This document shows, in pieces, positions 34,159 through 42,072 of a stretch of 64,000 nt of DNA. The position numbers were made by a program, and so were the translations under genes. Every line of letters starts with the position of its first letter. The first letter of the stretch is position 1. Source of the DNA: Ktedonobacter racemifer DSM 44963 (GTDB taxonomy: Bacteria > Chloroflexota > Ktedonobacteria > Ktedonobacterales > Ktedonobacteraceae); the NCBI RefSeq assembly GCF_000178855.1, contig NZ_ADVG01000005.1:1238519-1302518 (forward strand), written 5' to 3'. A model generated the notes under the pieces. The model was not told where the DNA came from, ran no database searches, and saw only the letters and a program-made list of their open reading frames with translations.

Positions 34159-35166
34159 ATGCAAGAGAAACAAAGCTGGCGTGATATTCTGGCAGAAATT
34201 ACTCAGGACCCCAGGGAGAGACAGCGCATCCTCGCCACACTGAATATCAAATCCATTACACTTTCGCGCTGGCTCAGCGGCGAAACCTTTCCTCGTGCCA
34301 ACAAGCTCTATCAATTCCTCAATCTCTATCCCCAATATCGCGAGCAAATTCTCTCTTTACTGCGCGACGAGAAAGGCATGGGCGAATTTGCCAACCCCAT
34401 CGAAGATGATACGCCTCTCAATATCCCTCCTGAGTTCTATATAGAACTCTTTAAAACTCGCGCCTCCGTGGCCGAGAACCTGTACTACTGGACGCTCTGT
34501 AACCAGATTCTGCAAAATGCTCTGACTCAGCTCGATCCTAACCGCCTGGGCATGAGCCTGTGGATTGCCCGCTGTATGCCCCCAGCCGAACCCTCTCAGC
34601 AGGTCCTCAGCCTCTATGAGAGTGAGGGCATCGGTACGCCTCCCTGGAAGGAGAACCTGGAGCACGATGGGATGTTCCTAGGCGCCGAATCCCTGGCCGG
34701 CCATGTCGTAACCGTCTTTCACTACAAGGTCGTGAACGATCTTACGGCGGAAAATACGCTCGTCCCCGTCGCCTACTCCGAATACGAGAAAAGCTGCGCC
34801 ATCTTTCCCATCCTCTACGCCGGACGTATCGCGGGCGTCCTCTCAGCCGCGAGCACGCAATACAACTATTTCAACGCGCAAAATCGTCTCACCCTGCTAC
34901 AAAAATATGCCGACCTGACAGCCATGCTCTTCTCGCCTGAAGAGTTCTATGAGCCTGCCCAGATCGCGCTACACGTTATGCCACCACAGAAAGCCCAGAG
35001 GCCCCTCTTCGCCCACTTCAATGACCTGACCCGCCGGATGATGATGGAGGCCTCCAGCCGCAACCAGCCCGCCAATAAGAACGAGGCCGAGCAACACGTA
35101 CGCTCCCAATTAGAAGAACAACTACTGCACTATGCCATTGAGCATACCCTTTCCGGCGATGGTTAA
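34159..35166 (+). CDS. HTH and GAF-like domain protein, probable regulator
   Basis: A 335-residue protein. Residues about 5-75 look like a helix-turn-helix of the XRE class (RQRILATLNIKSITLSRWLSGETFPRANKLYQFLNLYPQYREQIL). Residues about 95-260 have the strand-helix pattern of a GAF sensor domain (SLWIARCM, HVVTVFHYKVVNDL, CAIFPILYAGRIAGVLSAAST, RLTLLQKYADLTAMLF). No catalytic output domain follows. Ligand and target are unknown. The gene ends in a palindrome interrupted by the ISAs1 element. Confidence 0.7.
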   Translation: MQEKQSWRDILAEITQDPRERQRILATLNIKSITLSRWLSGETFPRANKLYQFLNLYPQYREQILSLLRDEKGMGEFANPIEDDTPLNIPPEFYIELFKTRASVAENLYYWTLCNQILQNALTQLDPNRLGMSLWIARCMPPAEPSQQVLSLYESEGIGTPPWKENLEHDGMFLGAESLAGHVVTVFHYKVVNDLTAENTLVPVAYSEYEKSCAIFPILYAGRIAGVLSAASTQYNYFNAQNRLTLLQKYADLTAMLFSPEEFYEPAQIALHVMPPQKAQRPLFAHFNDLTRRMMMEASSRNQPANKNEAEQHVRSQLEEQLLHYAIEHTLSGDG

Positions 35167-35219
35167 AAAAGAGTGTGCAAGGTGTGGTGGGCGAATGCCC
35201 ACTACACCTTGCACACTCT
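35165..35219. repeat. 22-bp palindrome, loop GAAT, interrupted at its foot by the IS element
   Basis: Arms 35171-35192 (starts GAGTGTGCAAGGTG) and 35197-35218 pair with one wobble around GAAT. Before the insertion the right arm continued as TTTTT, now at about 36586, and would have paired with the AAAAA run at 35166-35170, giving about 27 bp and a T-tract. The stop codon of the upstream gene sits at the foot. Confidence 0.88.
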
Positions 35220-36585
35220 CAGGGCTTTTTGGTTTACCCGAAAAGAGTGAAAAAGAAGTCATTTCTTGCGACACTTAGGAAAACTCAAAACACCCCTAAG
35301 AAAGCGAGAAATGACCTTGGATGTACCTTACCATATCTGACGAAATGAAAAAAGCCTTTCCCGAAGCGCTTCACGTGGATCCCACCTCCTTCTACGCCGC
35401 CTTTGCTCAGGTGAAAGATCGACGTGGCAAACGAGGGAGACGTTATCCCCTTCCGTTGATATTGACGCTGCTGCTGTTAGGAAAGCTGGCAGGAGAGAGC
35501 AGTATCCACGGGATTGTGGAGTGGATTGACGAGAGAAAGGAGCAGCTTCAGGGCTATTTGGGCTGGCCGAGGCGCTTTCCAACGAATTCGACCTACACCT
35601 TTGCACTCAGTCAGTGTAATGACCAGGAGATTGCCACCGTCTTGGCTGGTGTTGTGCTGAAAGCCAGAGCGGTTGAGCACTGCGGTGAGGAATCTGGTCG
35701 GCTTTCCAAGCCAGGTCAAGAGAAGCCGCTCATTCAGACAGCCATGGATGGCAAACAGATGCGAGGAACCTTAGGACACCAGAGCAGTGAGCAGCCTCCT
35801 GTCCATCTGCTCTGCCTCTATGAGTGCCAAAGCGGCATTGTCCTCGCCCAACGTGGGGTTCGCAGCAAAGAAAATGAGATCAGTGCGGCGGCGGCCTTGT
35901 TGCATCCCGCCTTGGTCAAAGGGCGTATCATTAGTGCCGATGCCATGCATACGCAAACAAAGTGGTGTGCGGCGGTTAAGCGCTATGGAGGCTACTATCT
36001 GCTGATTGCCAAGCTGAATCAGCCACAACTCTATGAAGATCTCCGCGACTTTTTTGAGGAAGAAGACGCTCCCCGTCAGCAGTGGCAGTATGCCAGGAGC
36101 GTTCAAAAGGGGCATGGACGTCTGGAAATCAGAGAACTGTGGAGCAGCACGCTGATGAATGACTGGTTTGAGCCGCAATGGGCAGGTGTGGCACAGGTCT
36201 TCCGGTTGCGCAGGCACACGACGCATCAAAAGGATGGGAAGGTGCGTGAGGAGATCGTCTATGGTCTCACCAATCTGCCGCCTCGTCTGGCCAACGCAGC
36301 ACGCTTACTCCAGTTGCAGCAAGCCCATTGGTGTATTGAAAACCGCCTACACTATCGGCGTGATGTGACGATGGGTGAAGATGCCTCTCAAGTCCGTTTG
36401 GCAGGGGCTCCAGCAGCGTTAGCAGCCCTTAATGGAGGGGGACTCGCCATGATGGATTGGTTGCAGGTCAACAATGTCGCCTCTGCTATGCGGCATTTTT
36501 GTGCTCAGCCTCGCGAGGCCTTGCAACTGCTGTGTGGCAAGTTATCACGGTAATACGGGTAAACCCAAAAGCCCTGGCACACTCT
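35211..36585. mobile_element. Complete ISAs1-family insertion sequence with 9-bp target duplication
   Basis: Terminal inverted repeats are CAGGGCTTTTTGGTTTACCC at 35220-35239 and its near-exact complement at 36557-36576 (19 of 20 match). The element itself is 1357 bp. Direct repeats GCACACTCT flank it at 35211-35219 and 36577-36585. It holds one intact transposase gene. The intact ends and unaltered duplication indicate a recent insertion. Confidence 0.95.
35321..36553 (+). CDS. ISAs1 family transposase
   Basis: A 410-residue DDE transposase. The N-terminal region KDRRGKRGRRYPLPLILTLLLLGKLAGESSIHGIVEWIDER is diagnostic for the ISAs1 family. Catalytic region candidates are IQTAMDGKQMRG near residue 145 (first Asp), GRIISADAMHTQTKWCAAV near residue 207 (second Asp), and HWCIENRLHYRRDVTMGEDASQVR near residue 340 (Glu). 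No frameshift or stop is seen, so it should be active. It lies between matching terminal inverted repeats. Confidence 0.95.
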   Translation: MYLTISDEMKKAFPEALHVDPTSFYAAFAQVKDRRGKRGRRYPLPLILTLLLLGKLAGESSIHGIVEWIDERKEQLQGYLGWPRRFPTNSTYTFALSQCNDQEIATVLAGVVLKARAVEHCGEESGRLSKPGQEKPLIQTAMDGKQMRGTLGHQSSEQPPVHLLCLYECQSGIVLAQRGVRSKENEISAAAALLHPALVKGRIISADAMHTQTKWCAAVKRYGGYYLLIAKLNQPQLYEDLRDFFEEEDAPRQQWQYARSVQKGHGRLEIRELWSSTLMNDWFEPQWAGVAQVFRLRRHTTHQKDGKVREEIVYGLTNLPPRLANAARLLQLQQAHWCIENRLHYRRDVTMGEDASQVRLAGAPAALAALNGGGLAMMDWLQVNNVASAMRHFCAQPREALQLLCGKLSR

Positions 36586-36658
36586 TTTTCTTCTTGACGC
36601 TCTTTCGCGAAGAGACTACACTGGAAATAGACACTCTCATTAGGAGAAGGTGGCGATT

Positions 36659-37471
36659 GTGATTGATGATTTTATACAAACCTCGCAGACCCTCCACTCA
36701 CGCTGGACGCAAACCTGCCTGGGAACCGGTGCCCTCACACTTGAGGATTCGGTCCTACGCATGGCTATTCCCGCTGTCGCGCAGGGCACCTATGCCGACG
36801 CCCAGATAGATGACTATGGCACGCTGGCCCGCAGCGATTTCCCCTGGCACCCGCCCCTGCGCATGGAGGTGCGCGCCCGCTCATCACATCCCGCCGCGAC
36901 TCCAGCCTCGACCAGCCGCGACCCACACCTCCTGCGCGGGACAGCAGGCTTTGGCTTCTGGAACTATCCCTTTTCGGTCCGAGGAGATATCCTGATGCTG
37001 CCAGAGGCCGTCTGGTTCTTCTATGCCTCGCCCCCCTCGAATATGGCCCTGGTACCGGGCATTCCCGGCTGGGGCTGGAAGGCCCAGGTCATCCATAGCA
37101 TGCGTCCAGGCTCCCTGCTCGCGACCCTCCCCACGGCCCTAGCGACCGGGTGGGGCTTGACCACCGGCAATACTCGTCCCGCTGGCCGCTGGCTCCAGCG
37201 CCTCAGTGGCGCCCAGGAGCAGTTGCTCTCCGTGCCAATGACAATCTGGCACACCTATGTCATTGAATGGACGCCAGAGGCCGCCCTGTTCTGGGTCGAT
37301 GGCGAGCCTGTCTTGCGCGCTCCCAATCCTCCCACGCGACCCCTCGGCTTTGTCGCCTGGCTCGATAACCAGTACGCCATCGCGACCCCGCGCGGCATCC
37401 TACGCTTTGGCACGGTCGCCTGTGATGATGAGTGGTTTGAGATCGATTCTATCCACATTGAGCGCCACTAA
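36659..37471 (+). CDS. Lectin/glucanase-fold domain protein of unknown function
   Basis: About 270 residues, with start GTG 36659 (AGGTGG seven bases upstream) preferred over GTG 36650, which is too close to the AGGAG. The pattern of long beta strands and the late segment WHTYVIEWTPEAALFWVDGEPVLRAPNPPTRPLGFVAWLDNQYAIAT resembles concanavalin A-like sandwiches of the GH16 type. The GH16 catalytic ExDxxE motif was not found, so an enzyme cannot be claimed. No signal peptide. It lies next to the IS element and ahead of clpP. Confidence 0.65.
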   Translation: MIDDFIQTSQTLHSRWTQTCLGTGALTLEDSVLRMAIPAVAQGTYADAQIDDYGTLARSDFPWHPPLRMEVRARSSHPAATPASTSRDPHLLRGTAGFGFWNYPFSVRGDILMLPEAVWFFYASPPSNMALVPGIPGWGWKAQVIHSMRPGSLLATLPTALATGWGLTTGNTRPAGRWLQRLSGAQEQLLSVPMTIWHTYVIEWTPEAALFWVDGEPVLRAPNPPTRPLGFVAWLDNQYAIATPRGILRFGTVACDDEWFEIDSIHIERH

Positions 37472-37524
37472 AACTGATTTTCTCCTATTTCTACAGTCGA
37501 CACCACCGACACCGATGGTAGCGC

Positions 37525-37640
37525 TCTTCAGGACTTCTCGCCACAGCGTGGCTCGCCGGGTCAGAGTGTATGGTGCCGGGCTGGCTCTGCCAGCCCGGCA
37601 CCATACACTCTGACCCTCGCGAAGCGTCGCAGACGCTGAG
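37525..37640. repeat. 28-bp perfect palindrome, loop TCT, with both satellite hairpins
   Basis: The central arms 37558-37585 (starts GGGTCAGAGTGTATGGTG) and 37589-37616 are exact complements around TCT. The left satellite has GCCAC-AGC-GTGGC at 37540-37552 preceded by GGACTTCTC. The right satellite GCGAAGCGTCGCAG then ACGCTGAG is at 37619-37640. Both satellites match the element at 24863-24994 in inverted orientation. It lies between convergent genes. Confidence 0.92.
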
Positions 37641-37659
37641 AAAGAGAAGAACCGAGTAG

Positions 37660-38295
37660 TTACTTGTTTTTGGGCTCCTCCTCCGGCTCCGGCAGTTTCT
37701 TCTCGGCGTAGGTCAGGATATCATCGATGATGCCATATTCCTTGGCCTCGACGGCACTCATATAGAAATCACGATTGGTATCCTTCTGGATACGCTCCAG
37801 CGTCTGCCCGCTATGCTCCTGAATAATGTCGTTTATCTCGCTGCGCAGGTGCAGGATCTCGCGTGCGTGAATATCAATATCCGAGGCCTGCCCGCTCAGG
37901 CTTCCCGAGATCAAGGGCTGGTGCAGGTGAATGCGCGCATGCGGCATCGAGAAACGCCGCCCCTTCTCGCCCGCGAGCAGCAGAATGGTACCAAAACTGG
38001 CCGCATAGCCCACGCACGTCGTCGAGATGGGGCAGGGCAGGACCCGCATCGTGTCATAGATACCCAGGCCCGCGTTAATCGAGCCGCCTGGCGAGTTGAT
38101 ATACATATTGATTTCACGCTTGCTATCCTCAGCCGCCAGGTAGAGCAGCTGCGCTACCACCAGCCCCGACATCGTATCATCAATGGGTCCATTGACAACG
38201 ATAATGCGGTCACGCAAGAGGCGCGAGAAGAGGTCATAGGCGCGCTCCCCGCGTGGCGTATTCTCCAGTACAGTAGGAACCAGTAAACTCGACAT
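37660..38295 (-). CDS. clpP: ATP-dependent Clp protease proteolytic subunit
   Basis: A 211-residue serine protease that forms the barrel used by Clp ATPases. The start MSSLLVPTVLENTPRGERAYDLFSRLL is set by AAAGGAG and by homology; the frame extends 38 codons upstream. Catalytic Ser is in GYAASFGTILLLAGEKGRR (the usual AASMG is AASFG here), His in ARIHLHQPLISGS, and Asp in DTNRDFYMSAVEAKEYGIID. The ending is acidic and Lys-rich. A multi-hairpin element lies just upstream at 38343-38427. No clpX is adjacent. Confidence 0.95.
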   Translation of the reverse strand: MSSLLVPTVLENTPRGERAYDLFSRLLRDRIIVVNGPIDDTMSGLVVAQLLYLAAEDSKREINMYINSPGGSINAGLGIYDTMRVLPCPISTTCVGYAASFGTILLLAGEKGRRFSMPHARIHLHQPLISGSLSGQASDIDIHAREILHLRSEINDIIQEHSGQTLERIQKDTNRDFYMSAVEAKEYGIIDDILTYAEKKLPEPEEEPKNK

Positions 38296-38342
38296 GCGTT
38301 TCTCTCCTTTTATCGTACGTTGTGATATCTTTGAGCGTGTAT

Positions 38343-38427
38343 TGTAGGATCCAAGCTTGCTTGGACTTCTCCCGCCAGTCGGAACGATTCCCGCTCGCAG
38401 CAAGGCCATGCCAGCATGGCCCCTACA
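38343..38427. repeat. Multi-hairpin element upstream of clpP
   Basis: The outer pair TGTAGG (38343-38348) / CCTACA (38422-38427) encloses CCAAGC-TT-GCTTGG (38351-38364) and GGCCATGC-CA-GCATGGCC (38404-38421). GGACTTCTCCCGCC between them matches the GGACTTCTCGCC flank of the palindrome at 37531. Read on the minus strand it is a possible folded leader of clpP. Confidence 0.65.
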
Positions 38428-38438
38428 GACGATTGTCT

Positions 38439-38717
38439 CTAGACCTGGCGCAAGAAGTAGTAGTGAATTTTTTTGCCTTTTCCTGTTGACCGTTCATCGA
38501 GAAGACCGGCCATAACCCAGCCTTCTGCTCCCAGTTCGCTCAGGCGAACCTCGTCAGGCAGAGCCTCCTCGGCTGGATCCACTGTGAGAATCTTATACTC
38601 CCACCGCGCAGCCTGGGCTTGCTCATACACCATAGGGATAAAGACCGAGCCTGGCTGCGACTCCTGCTTCTCCATCTTCCCCGCCAGGTAACCCATACCA
38701 ATCCTTGGCATATGCAT
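38439..38717 (-). CDS. DUF4177-like small protein
   Basis: A 92-residue protein. Its second half WEYKILTVDPAEEALPDEVRLSELGAEGWVMAGLLDERSTGKGKKIHYYFLRQ has the DUF4177 pattern: a WEYK strand, an LxxLGxEGW turn and a closing Y-FLR strand. AAAGGAG precedes the first ATG at good spacing, so the longer form is taken despite three more internal methionines near the start. Function unknown. It is divergent from the XRE regulator across a palindrome. Confidence 0.75.
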   Translation of the reverse strand: MHMPRIGMGYLAGKMEKQESQPGSVFIPMVYEQAQAARWEYKILTVDPAEEALPDEVRLSELGAEGWVMAGLLDERSTGKGKKIHYYFLRQV

Positions 38718-38743
38718 CTTATTGCTCCTTTACTCATTTCAAC

Positions 38744-38805
38744 ATGGTTATTGTGTGTGGTGTAACAGGGGCGAATGCCCCTGTTACACCACACACAATA
38801 ACCAT
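38744..38805. repeat. 29-bp perfect palindrome, loop GAAT
   Basis: Arms 38744-38772 (starts ATGGTTATTGTGTGTGGTG) and 38777-38805 are exact complements around GAAT. It is placed between the start codons of two divergent genes, so it is not a terminator for either. Confidence 0.93.
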
Positions 38806-38821
38806 AGTTTTATCTGTTGCC

Positions 38822-38908
38822 TTGAATATAGCACGCCATTAGCGTATACTCATAGAGAAAAACTATGCTGTCAGCATAGCTACAGCATAGGCAATGCTCT
38901 GAGCATAG
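38822..38908 (+). promoter_or_regulatory. Promoter and operator of the XRE regulator
   Basis: TTGAAT (38822-38827), 17 bp, TATACT (38845-38850). Just after the expected start of transcription come CTATGCT-GTC-AGCATAG (38863-38879), a lone AGCATAG (38884-38890), and ATGCT-CTG-AGCAT (38894-38906). Two palindromes with the same half-site plus a middle half-site indicate an operator, probably for autorepression. Confidence 0.6.
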
Positions 38909-38921
38909 GAAGGAAGCAAAT

Positions 38922-39317
38922 ATGGCCGATTTACAAGAACTGCTGGGTCGCGTCATCCGTCGCGAACGCCAGGATCATAATATGACCATCAAAGAGCTGG
39001 GCGAGAAGGCTGGCCTCTCCGAAATTTATGTGGGAGAGATCGAGCGGGGACAGAAATATCCCTCGGCCAAGGTGCTGGAAAGCCTGGCTGGCGCTCTGGA
39101 GCTGGATGTCGCGGAATTGTTGGAGATGGTCGCGGAAGAGATCCGTAGCGAACGCGAACCCCAGGTTACCAGCGTCATTGGCTTTCTCCCTGGGGCTCCC
39201 GGTCAGAGTCGTCGGACTGTGGTCAAACGCATGGTGAATATGCTCGACGAAGGCGCAATCGAGAGTGTCGCGGACTTCAGCGCCTTCCTCCTCAACAAGC
39301 ACCTGAATCTGAACTAA
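38922..39317 (+). CDS. XRE family transcriptional regulator
   Basis: A 131-residue protein with one helix-turn-helix of the Cro/C1 type at residues 8-66 (RVIRRERQDHNMTIKELGEKAGLSEIYVGEIERGQKYPSAKVLESLAGALELDVAELL). The rest is an acidic helix followed by a short segment. It has AGGAAGG upstream of the ATG. AGCATAG-based palindromes between promoter and start suggest it controls itself. It converges on the PAP2 gene with a four-base overlap. Confidence 0.92.
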   Translation: MADLQELLGRVIRRERQDHNMTIKELGEKAGLSEIYVGEIERGQKYPSAKVLESLAGALELDVAELLEMVAEEIRSEREPQVTSVIGFLPGAPGQSRRTVVKRMVNMLDEGAIESVADFSAFLLNKHLNLN

Positions 39318-40144
39318 GCATGGCGATGGCGCGCACCCCGCTTCTGGTCGAGGCGCTGCTGCCACTTCTCCTGCAAGGGTGTCGCCCAGCGATACAGGAA
39401 AATGAAGAGGCTGAGCCAGAGCACGCCCTCAAAGTATCCACCCAGGACATCTGTTGGCCAGTGCCCACCCATGAGAATGCGTGAATAGCTAATTAGCACG
39501 ATTTCGATCACCGCGAGAATCTGCAAGGGTAGGAGCCAGCGATAATACTTCCAGCGGCGCACAGGCTTGGTCTGGCTGAGGTACAACAAGAAGCCATAGT
39601 AGATGGCATCATGTGAGACGTGGCCCGAGGGATAAGAGGGGAAGGGGACAATAGTCTCATAGTTGTGAATTGGGTACATCTTCGCCAGGGGACGCGGGCG
39701 CCCAACCAGGATGTCCAGAAGCGTGTTTACCCCTGACCCGCTGGCGACAATCGCGACCAGAAAGAGCACATTTTGTAGCCAGGTCAGCGCTCGTCGGTGC
39801 GTAAACCAGGCCCAGATCGCTCCCACTAACAAGAAGATCAGCCAGCTACTTAAAAGTACGATTGACCAGAAGGGGTCATCCAGAACGCTAGGCAAGCGTA
39901 CAATGGCATCGAGCACACTTCCCAGGTGCCAGTTCTGAATGGTCTGCATGATCGAAAGATCAAAGGAGAAGGGACGGGGATGCATATGCATGCCCATACA
40001 GGTGAGCAGAAAGATGATGACGCCCACCACCCATAATGCTAGCTCTATCTTCCAGTGAGCACGTGCCTGCTCGTGTCGTGTGCTCTCCGTTGCTCGTGTT
40101 TGCGTTACCTGAAACGGTCCACTTGTGCGCTCCGTTGCACTCAT
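39314..40144 (-). CDS. PAP2 family phosphatase
   Basis: A 276-residue integral membrane phosphatase. The start MSATERTSGPFQ has GGGAGG eight bases upstream. Six hydrophobic helices are visible. The tripartite acid-phosphatase signature is complete: GRPRPLAKMYP (KxxxxxxRP-like), YPSGHVSHD (PSGH), and SYSRILMGGHWPTDVLGGY (SRxxxxxHxxxD). Likely substrates are lipid phosphates such as phosphatidic acid or undecaprenyl pyrophosphate, with the active site outside the membrane. Confidence 0.9.
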   Translation of the reverse strand: MSATERTSGPFQVTQTRATESTRHEQARAHWKIELALWVVGVIIFLLTCMGMHMHPRPFSFDLSIMQTIQNWHLGSVLDAIVRLPSVLDDPFWSIVLLSSWLIFLLVGAIWAWFTHRRALTWLQNVLFLVAIVASGSGVNTLLDILVGRPRPLAKMYPIHNYETIVPFPSYPSGHVSHDAIYYGFLLYLSQTKPVRRWKYYRWLLPLQILAVIEIVLISYSRILMGGHWPTDVLGGYFEGVLWLSLFIFLYRWATPLQEKWQQRLDQKRGARHRHA

Positions 40145-40317
40145 AGCTTCAATCCTCCCTGCGGCGAAATGCCTCTCAGATGTTCTAGTAAGCAGGATAG
40201 CATCACCAGGCTCTATCACCCCACGCTACCATGTCACACTACACATACGGATCGATCTACTTCAATGGATACAAACAGAACGCACGTAGCAAGACTACGC
40301 TTCATGACTATAAGAAT

Positions 40318-40695
40318 TCAATTCAGAAAGGTATATCCCAGCGCCTCTAGCACCTTTCGCGCCCGGTCCAAGTGTACCTCTTTCACAAGCAGGTAGTCGG
40401 TATCATAGGTTGAGATGGCAAAGATCGAGATGCCCGCGCCCGACAACGGGGTCGCCAGGCTCGCCAGGATGCCCGTCAGAGAGAAGTCCAGCGGACCCTC
40501 AACCTGCAAGGCCCGCCAGCCATGCTCCACCTGAACCTCCTCTGGCACGACTTCAGAGGCACAGACAATCGAGAGTTCTCCACGCGTATATGTTATCGCT
40601 AGAAATTCGCGCCGGCTCAATGCCCAGGCAGGTATCTCCTGCCCCGGATCGAGCCGACAAACGCTTAGCGGAATAGCGAGAATTACCAGTTGCAT
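40318..40695 (-). CDS. ACT domain protein
   Basis: A 125-residue protein starting MQLVILAIPLSVCRLDPG (upstream in-frame codons are less likely). The layout REFLAITYTRGELSIVCASEVVP, then GWRALQVEGPLDFSLTGILASLATPLSGAGISIFAISTYDTDYLLVKE, corresponds to paired ACT-like domains that bind amino acids, as in stand-alone aspartokinase-like ACT proteins. Ligand unknown. It is followed downstream on the minus strand by a separate, unrelated region. Confidence 0.8.
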   Translation of the reverse strand: MQLVILAIPLSVCRLDPGQEIPAWALSRREFLAITYTRGELSIVCASEVVPEEVQVEHGWRALQVEGPLDFSLTGILASLATPLSGAGISIFAISTYDTDYLLVKEVHLDRARKVLEALGYTFLN

Positions 40696-40825
40696 CGTTC
40701 CTGATCCCTTCAGGGTATGGCATAACGCACAATAACTTTTCATGCCCGCCCGGGTGCGTGACCAGGGCTAACGTCTGATCTACACACGAAATTGTACGCC
40801 ACCAGGATGCACCAGCACAAACCAT

Positions 40826-40884
40826 CAGTAACTGCGTACGCAAGTAGTGGGCTTGGAGCCCACTACTTGCGTACGCAGTTACTG
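40826..40884. repeat. 28-bp perfect palindrome, loop TGG
   Basis: Arms 40826-40853 (starts CAGTAACTGCGTACGC) and 40857-40884 are exact complements around TGG. It lies 11 bases beyond the minus-strand stop of the aldolase-like gene and upstream of the ACT gene. No T-tract. Confidence 0.93.
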
Positions 40885-40894
40885 GGGCTGCGCC

Positions 40895-41989
40895 TTACTC
40901 GGCCATTTCGAAGACGCGCCGGAAGAGGGGGGAAATCTCTTCTGTGGGGATCTCCAGGGCGGCCTCGCCGATGGAGAGTTCAAATTTACTATACTGTGGG
41001 ACAAGCGTGGGAGTCAGCATACGGAAAAGGACTGTCTGTGTCTCCTCAGCGACGCGCCAGGCAGCGTCTACCAGCCGCTCACGGTCGCCACGCAGGAAGA
41101 GGTGCAGCATGTTGGTCTGCGGAGGATTGGGCAGGATCTCGATCTGGGGCAGGTCCGAGAGCGCGGCGGCGATCTCGCGCGCCTTCGCGCAATACTCGTC
41201 GATGCGCCCGAGATGCTTCTGCATCCCTTGCCGCGCCGAGAGTACATAAGGGTAGAGGCTGATCAGGTTGCCTCCCTGCCGCCGCTGCCAGATACGCGCC
41301 TCGGCGATAATGTCGGCAGGGCCCGCCAGCACCGCGCCCGCGATCCCTTCCAGGACCTTGTAGAATGAGACATAGACCGTATCGAACAGGCCCGCGATCT
41401 CGGCATACTCACGCTGATAGAAGGGCTTGCACTCCCAGAGACGCGCACCATCCAGGTGCGTCGCTATCCCACGCTCACGCGCCCAGGTCGTGATTTCTAC
41501 CAGTTCCTCCCAGGAAGGAAGCTGTCCACCGATTTCGCGCTGGGGCAACTCGATGAGTAGGGCACCCAGAGTCTCTGGCACACTTTTGAGGTCTTCCAGG
41601 GTGAAGACCTGGCGATCCGAACCCAGCAAAACTCGTTCCAGGCCATGCAAACGCTGGTAGCCATCGTACTCGTGAATCTCCAGGTGACAGGTGGGATGAT
41701 ACGCTACGCGCTTGCACCCTTTGCGCTCACACCAGATACGCAGCGCGATGGGCTGGCACATCGTTCCGCTGGGCATAAAGACCGCGGCCTCTTTTCCCAG
41801 TAAATGGGCAATCTCCTCCTCAAACGAAGTAATCAGTTCACCACCACCGTACCGATCCGCCTTCGCCTCTGGATCAACAAATTCCGTCAGATCATGCAAG
41901 ACCTCGCGCGGAGATCTGGGATAATGCATGGCTAGAAAGCGCTTACACTGGGACAAAATACGCTCTTTATCCTGTTCAGTTATGGACAT
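40895..41989 (-). CDS. Threonine aldolase-like PLP lyase
   Basis: A 364-residue member of the beta-eliminating lyase/threonine aldolase superfamily. The start MSITEQDKERILSQCKRFL has AAGGATGGTGG upstream. Marks are DRYGGGELITSFEEEIAHLLGKEAAVFMPSGTMCQPIAL, the PLP-phosphate region THLDGARLWECKPFY, and the PLP lysine in VYVSFYKVLEGIAGAVLAG. It lacks the LRSDTVT opening of LtaE (27264-28331), so substrate may differ. It starts 83 bp after the HD gene ends, on the same strand. Confidence 0.85.
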   Translation of the reverse strand: MSITEQDKERILSQCKRFLAMHYPRSPREVLHDLTEFVDPEAKADRYGGGELITSFEEEIAHLLGKEAAVFMPSGTMCQPIALRIWCERKGCKRVAYHPTCHLEIHEYDGYQRLHGLERVLLGSDRQVFTLEDLKSVPETLGALLIELPQREIGGQLPSWEELVEITTWARERGIATHLDGARLWECKPFYQREYAEIAGLFDTVYVSFYKVLEGIAGAVLAGPADIIAEARIWQRRQGGNLISLYPYVLSARQGMQKHLGRIDEYCAKAREIAAALSDLPQIEILPNPPQTNMLHLFLRGDRERLVDAAWRVAEETQTVLFRMLTPTLVPQYSKFELSIGEAALEIPTEEISPLFRRVFEMAE

Positions 41990-42072
41990 AGAGAAATACC
42001 ACCATCCTTTTACAACACTTTTTCCATGTAGAAAACTACTCAACATCCACACCTCATCCCCCCACCCATATG

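Noticed and set aside
40895..41989. Second gene as a plain LtaE threonine aldolase
   Set aside because: The superfamily is clear, but the typical LRSDTVT opening is missing and the active-site surroundings differ, so only the broader lyase call is made.
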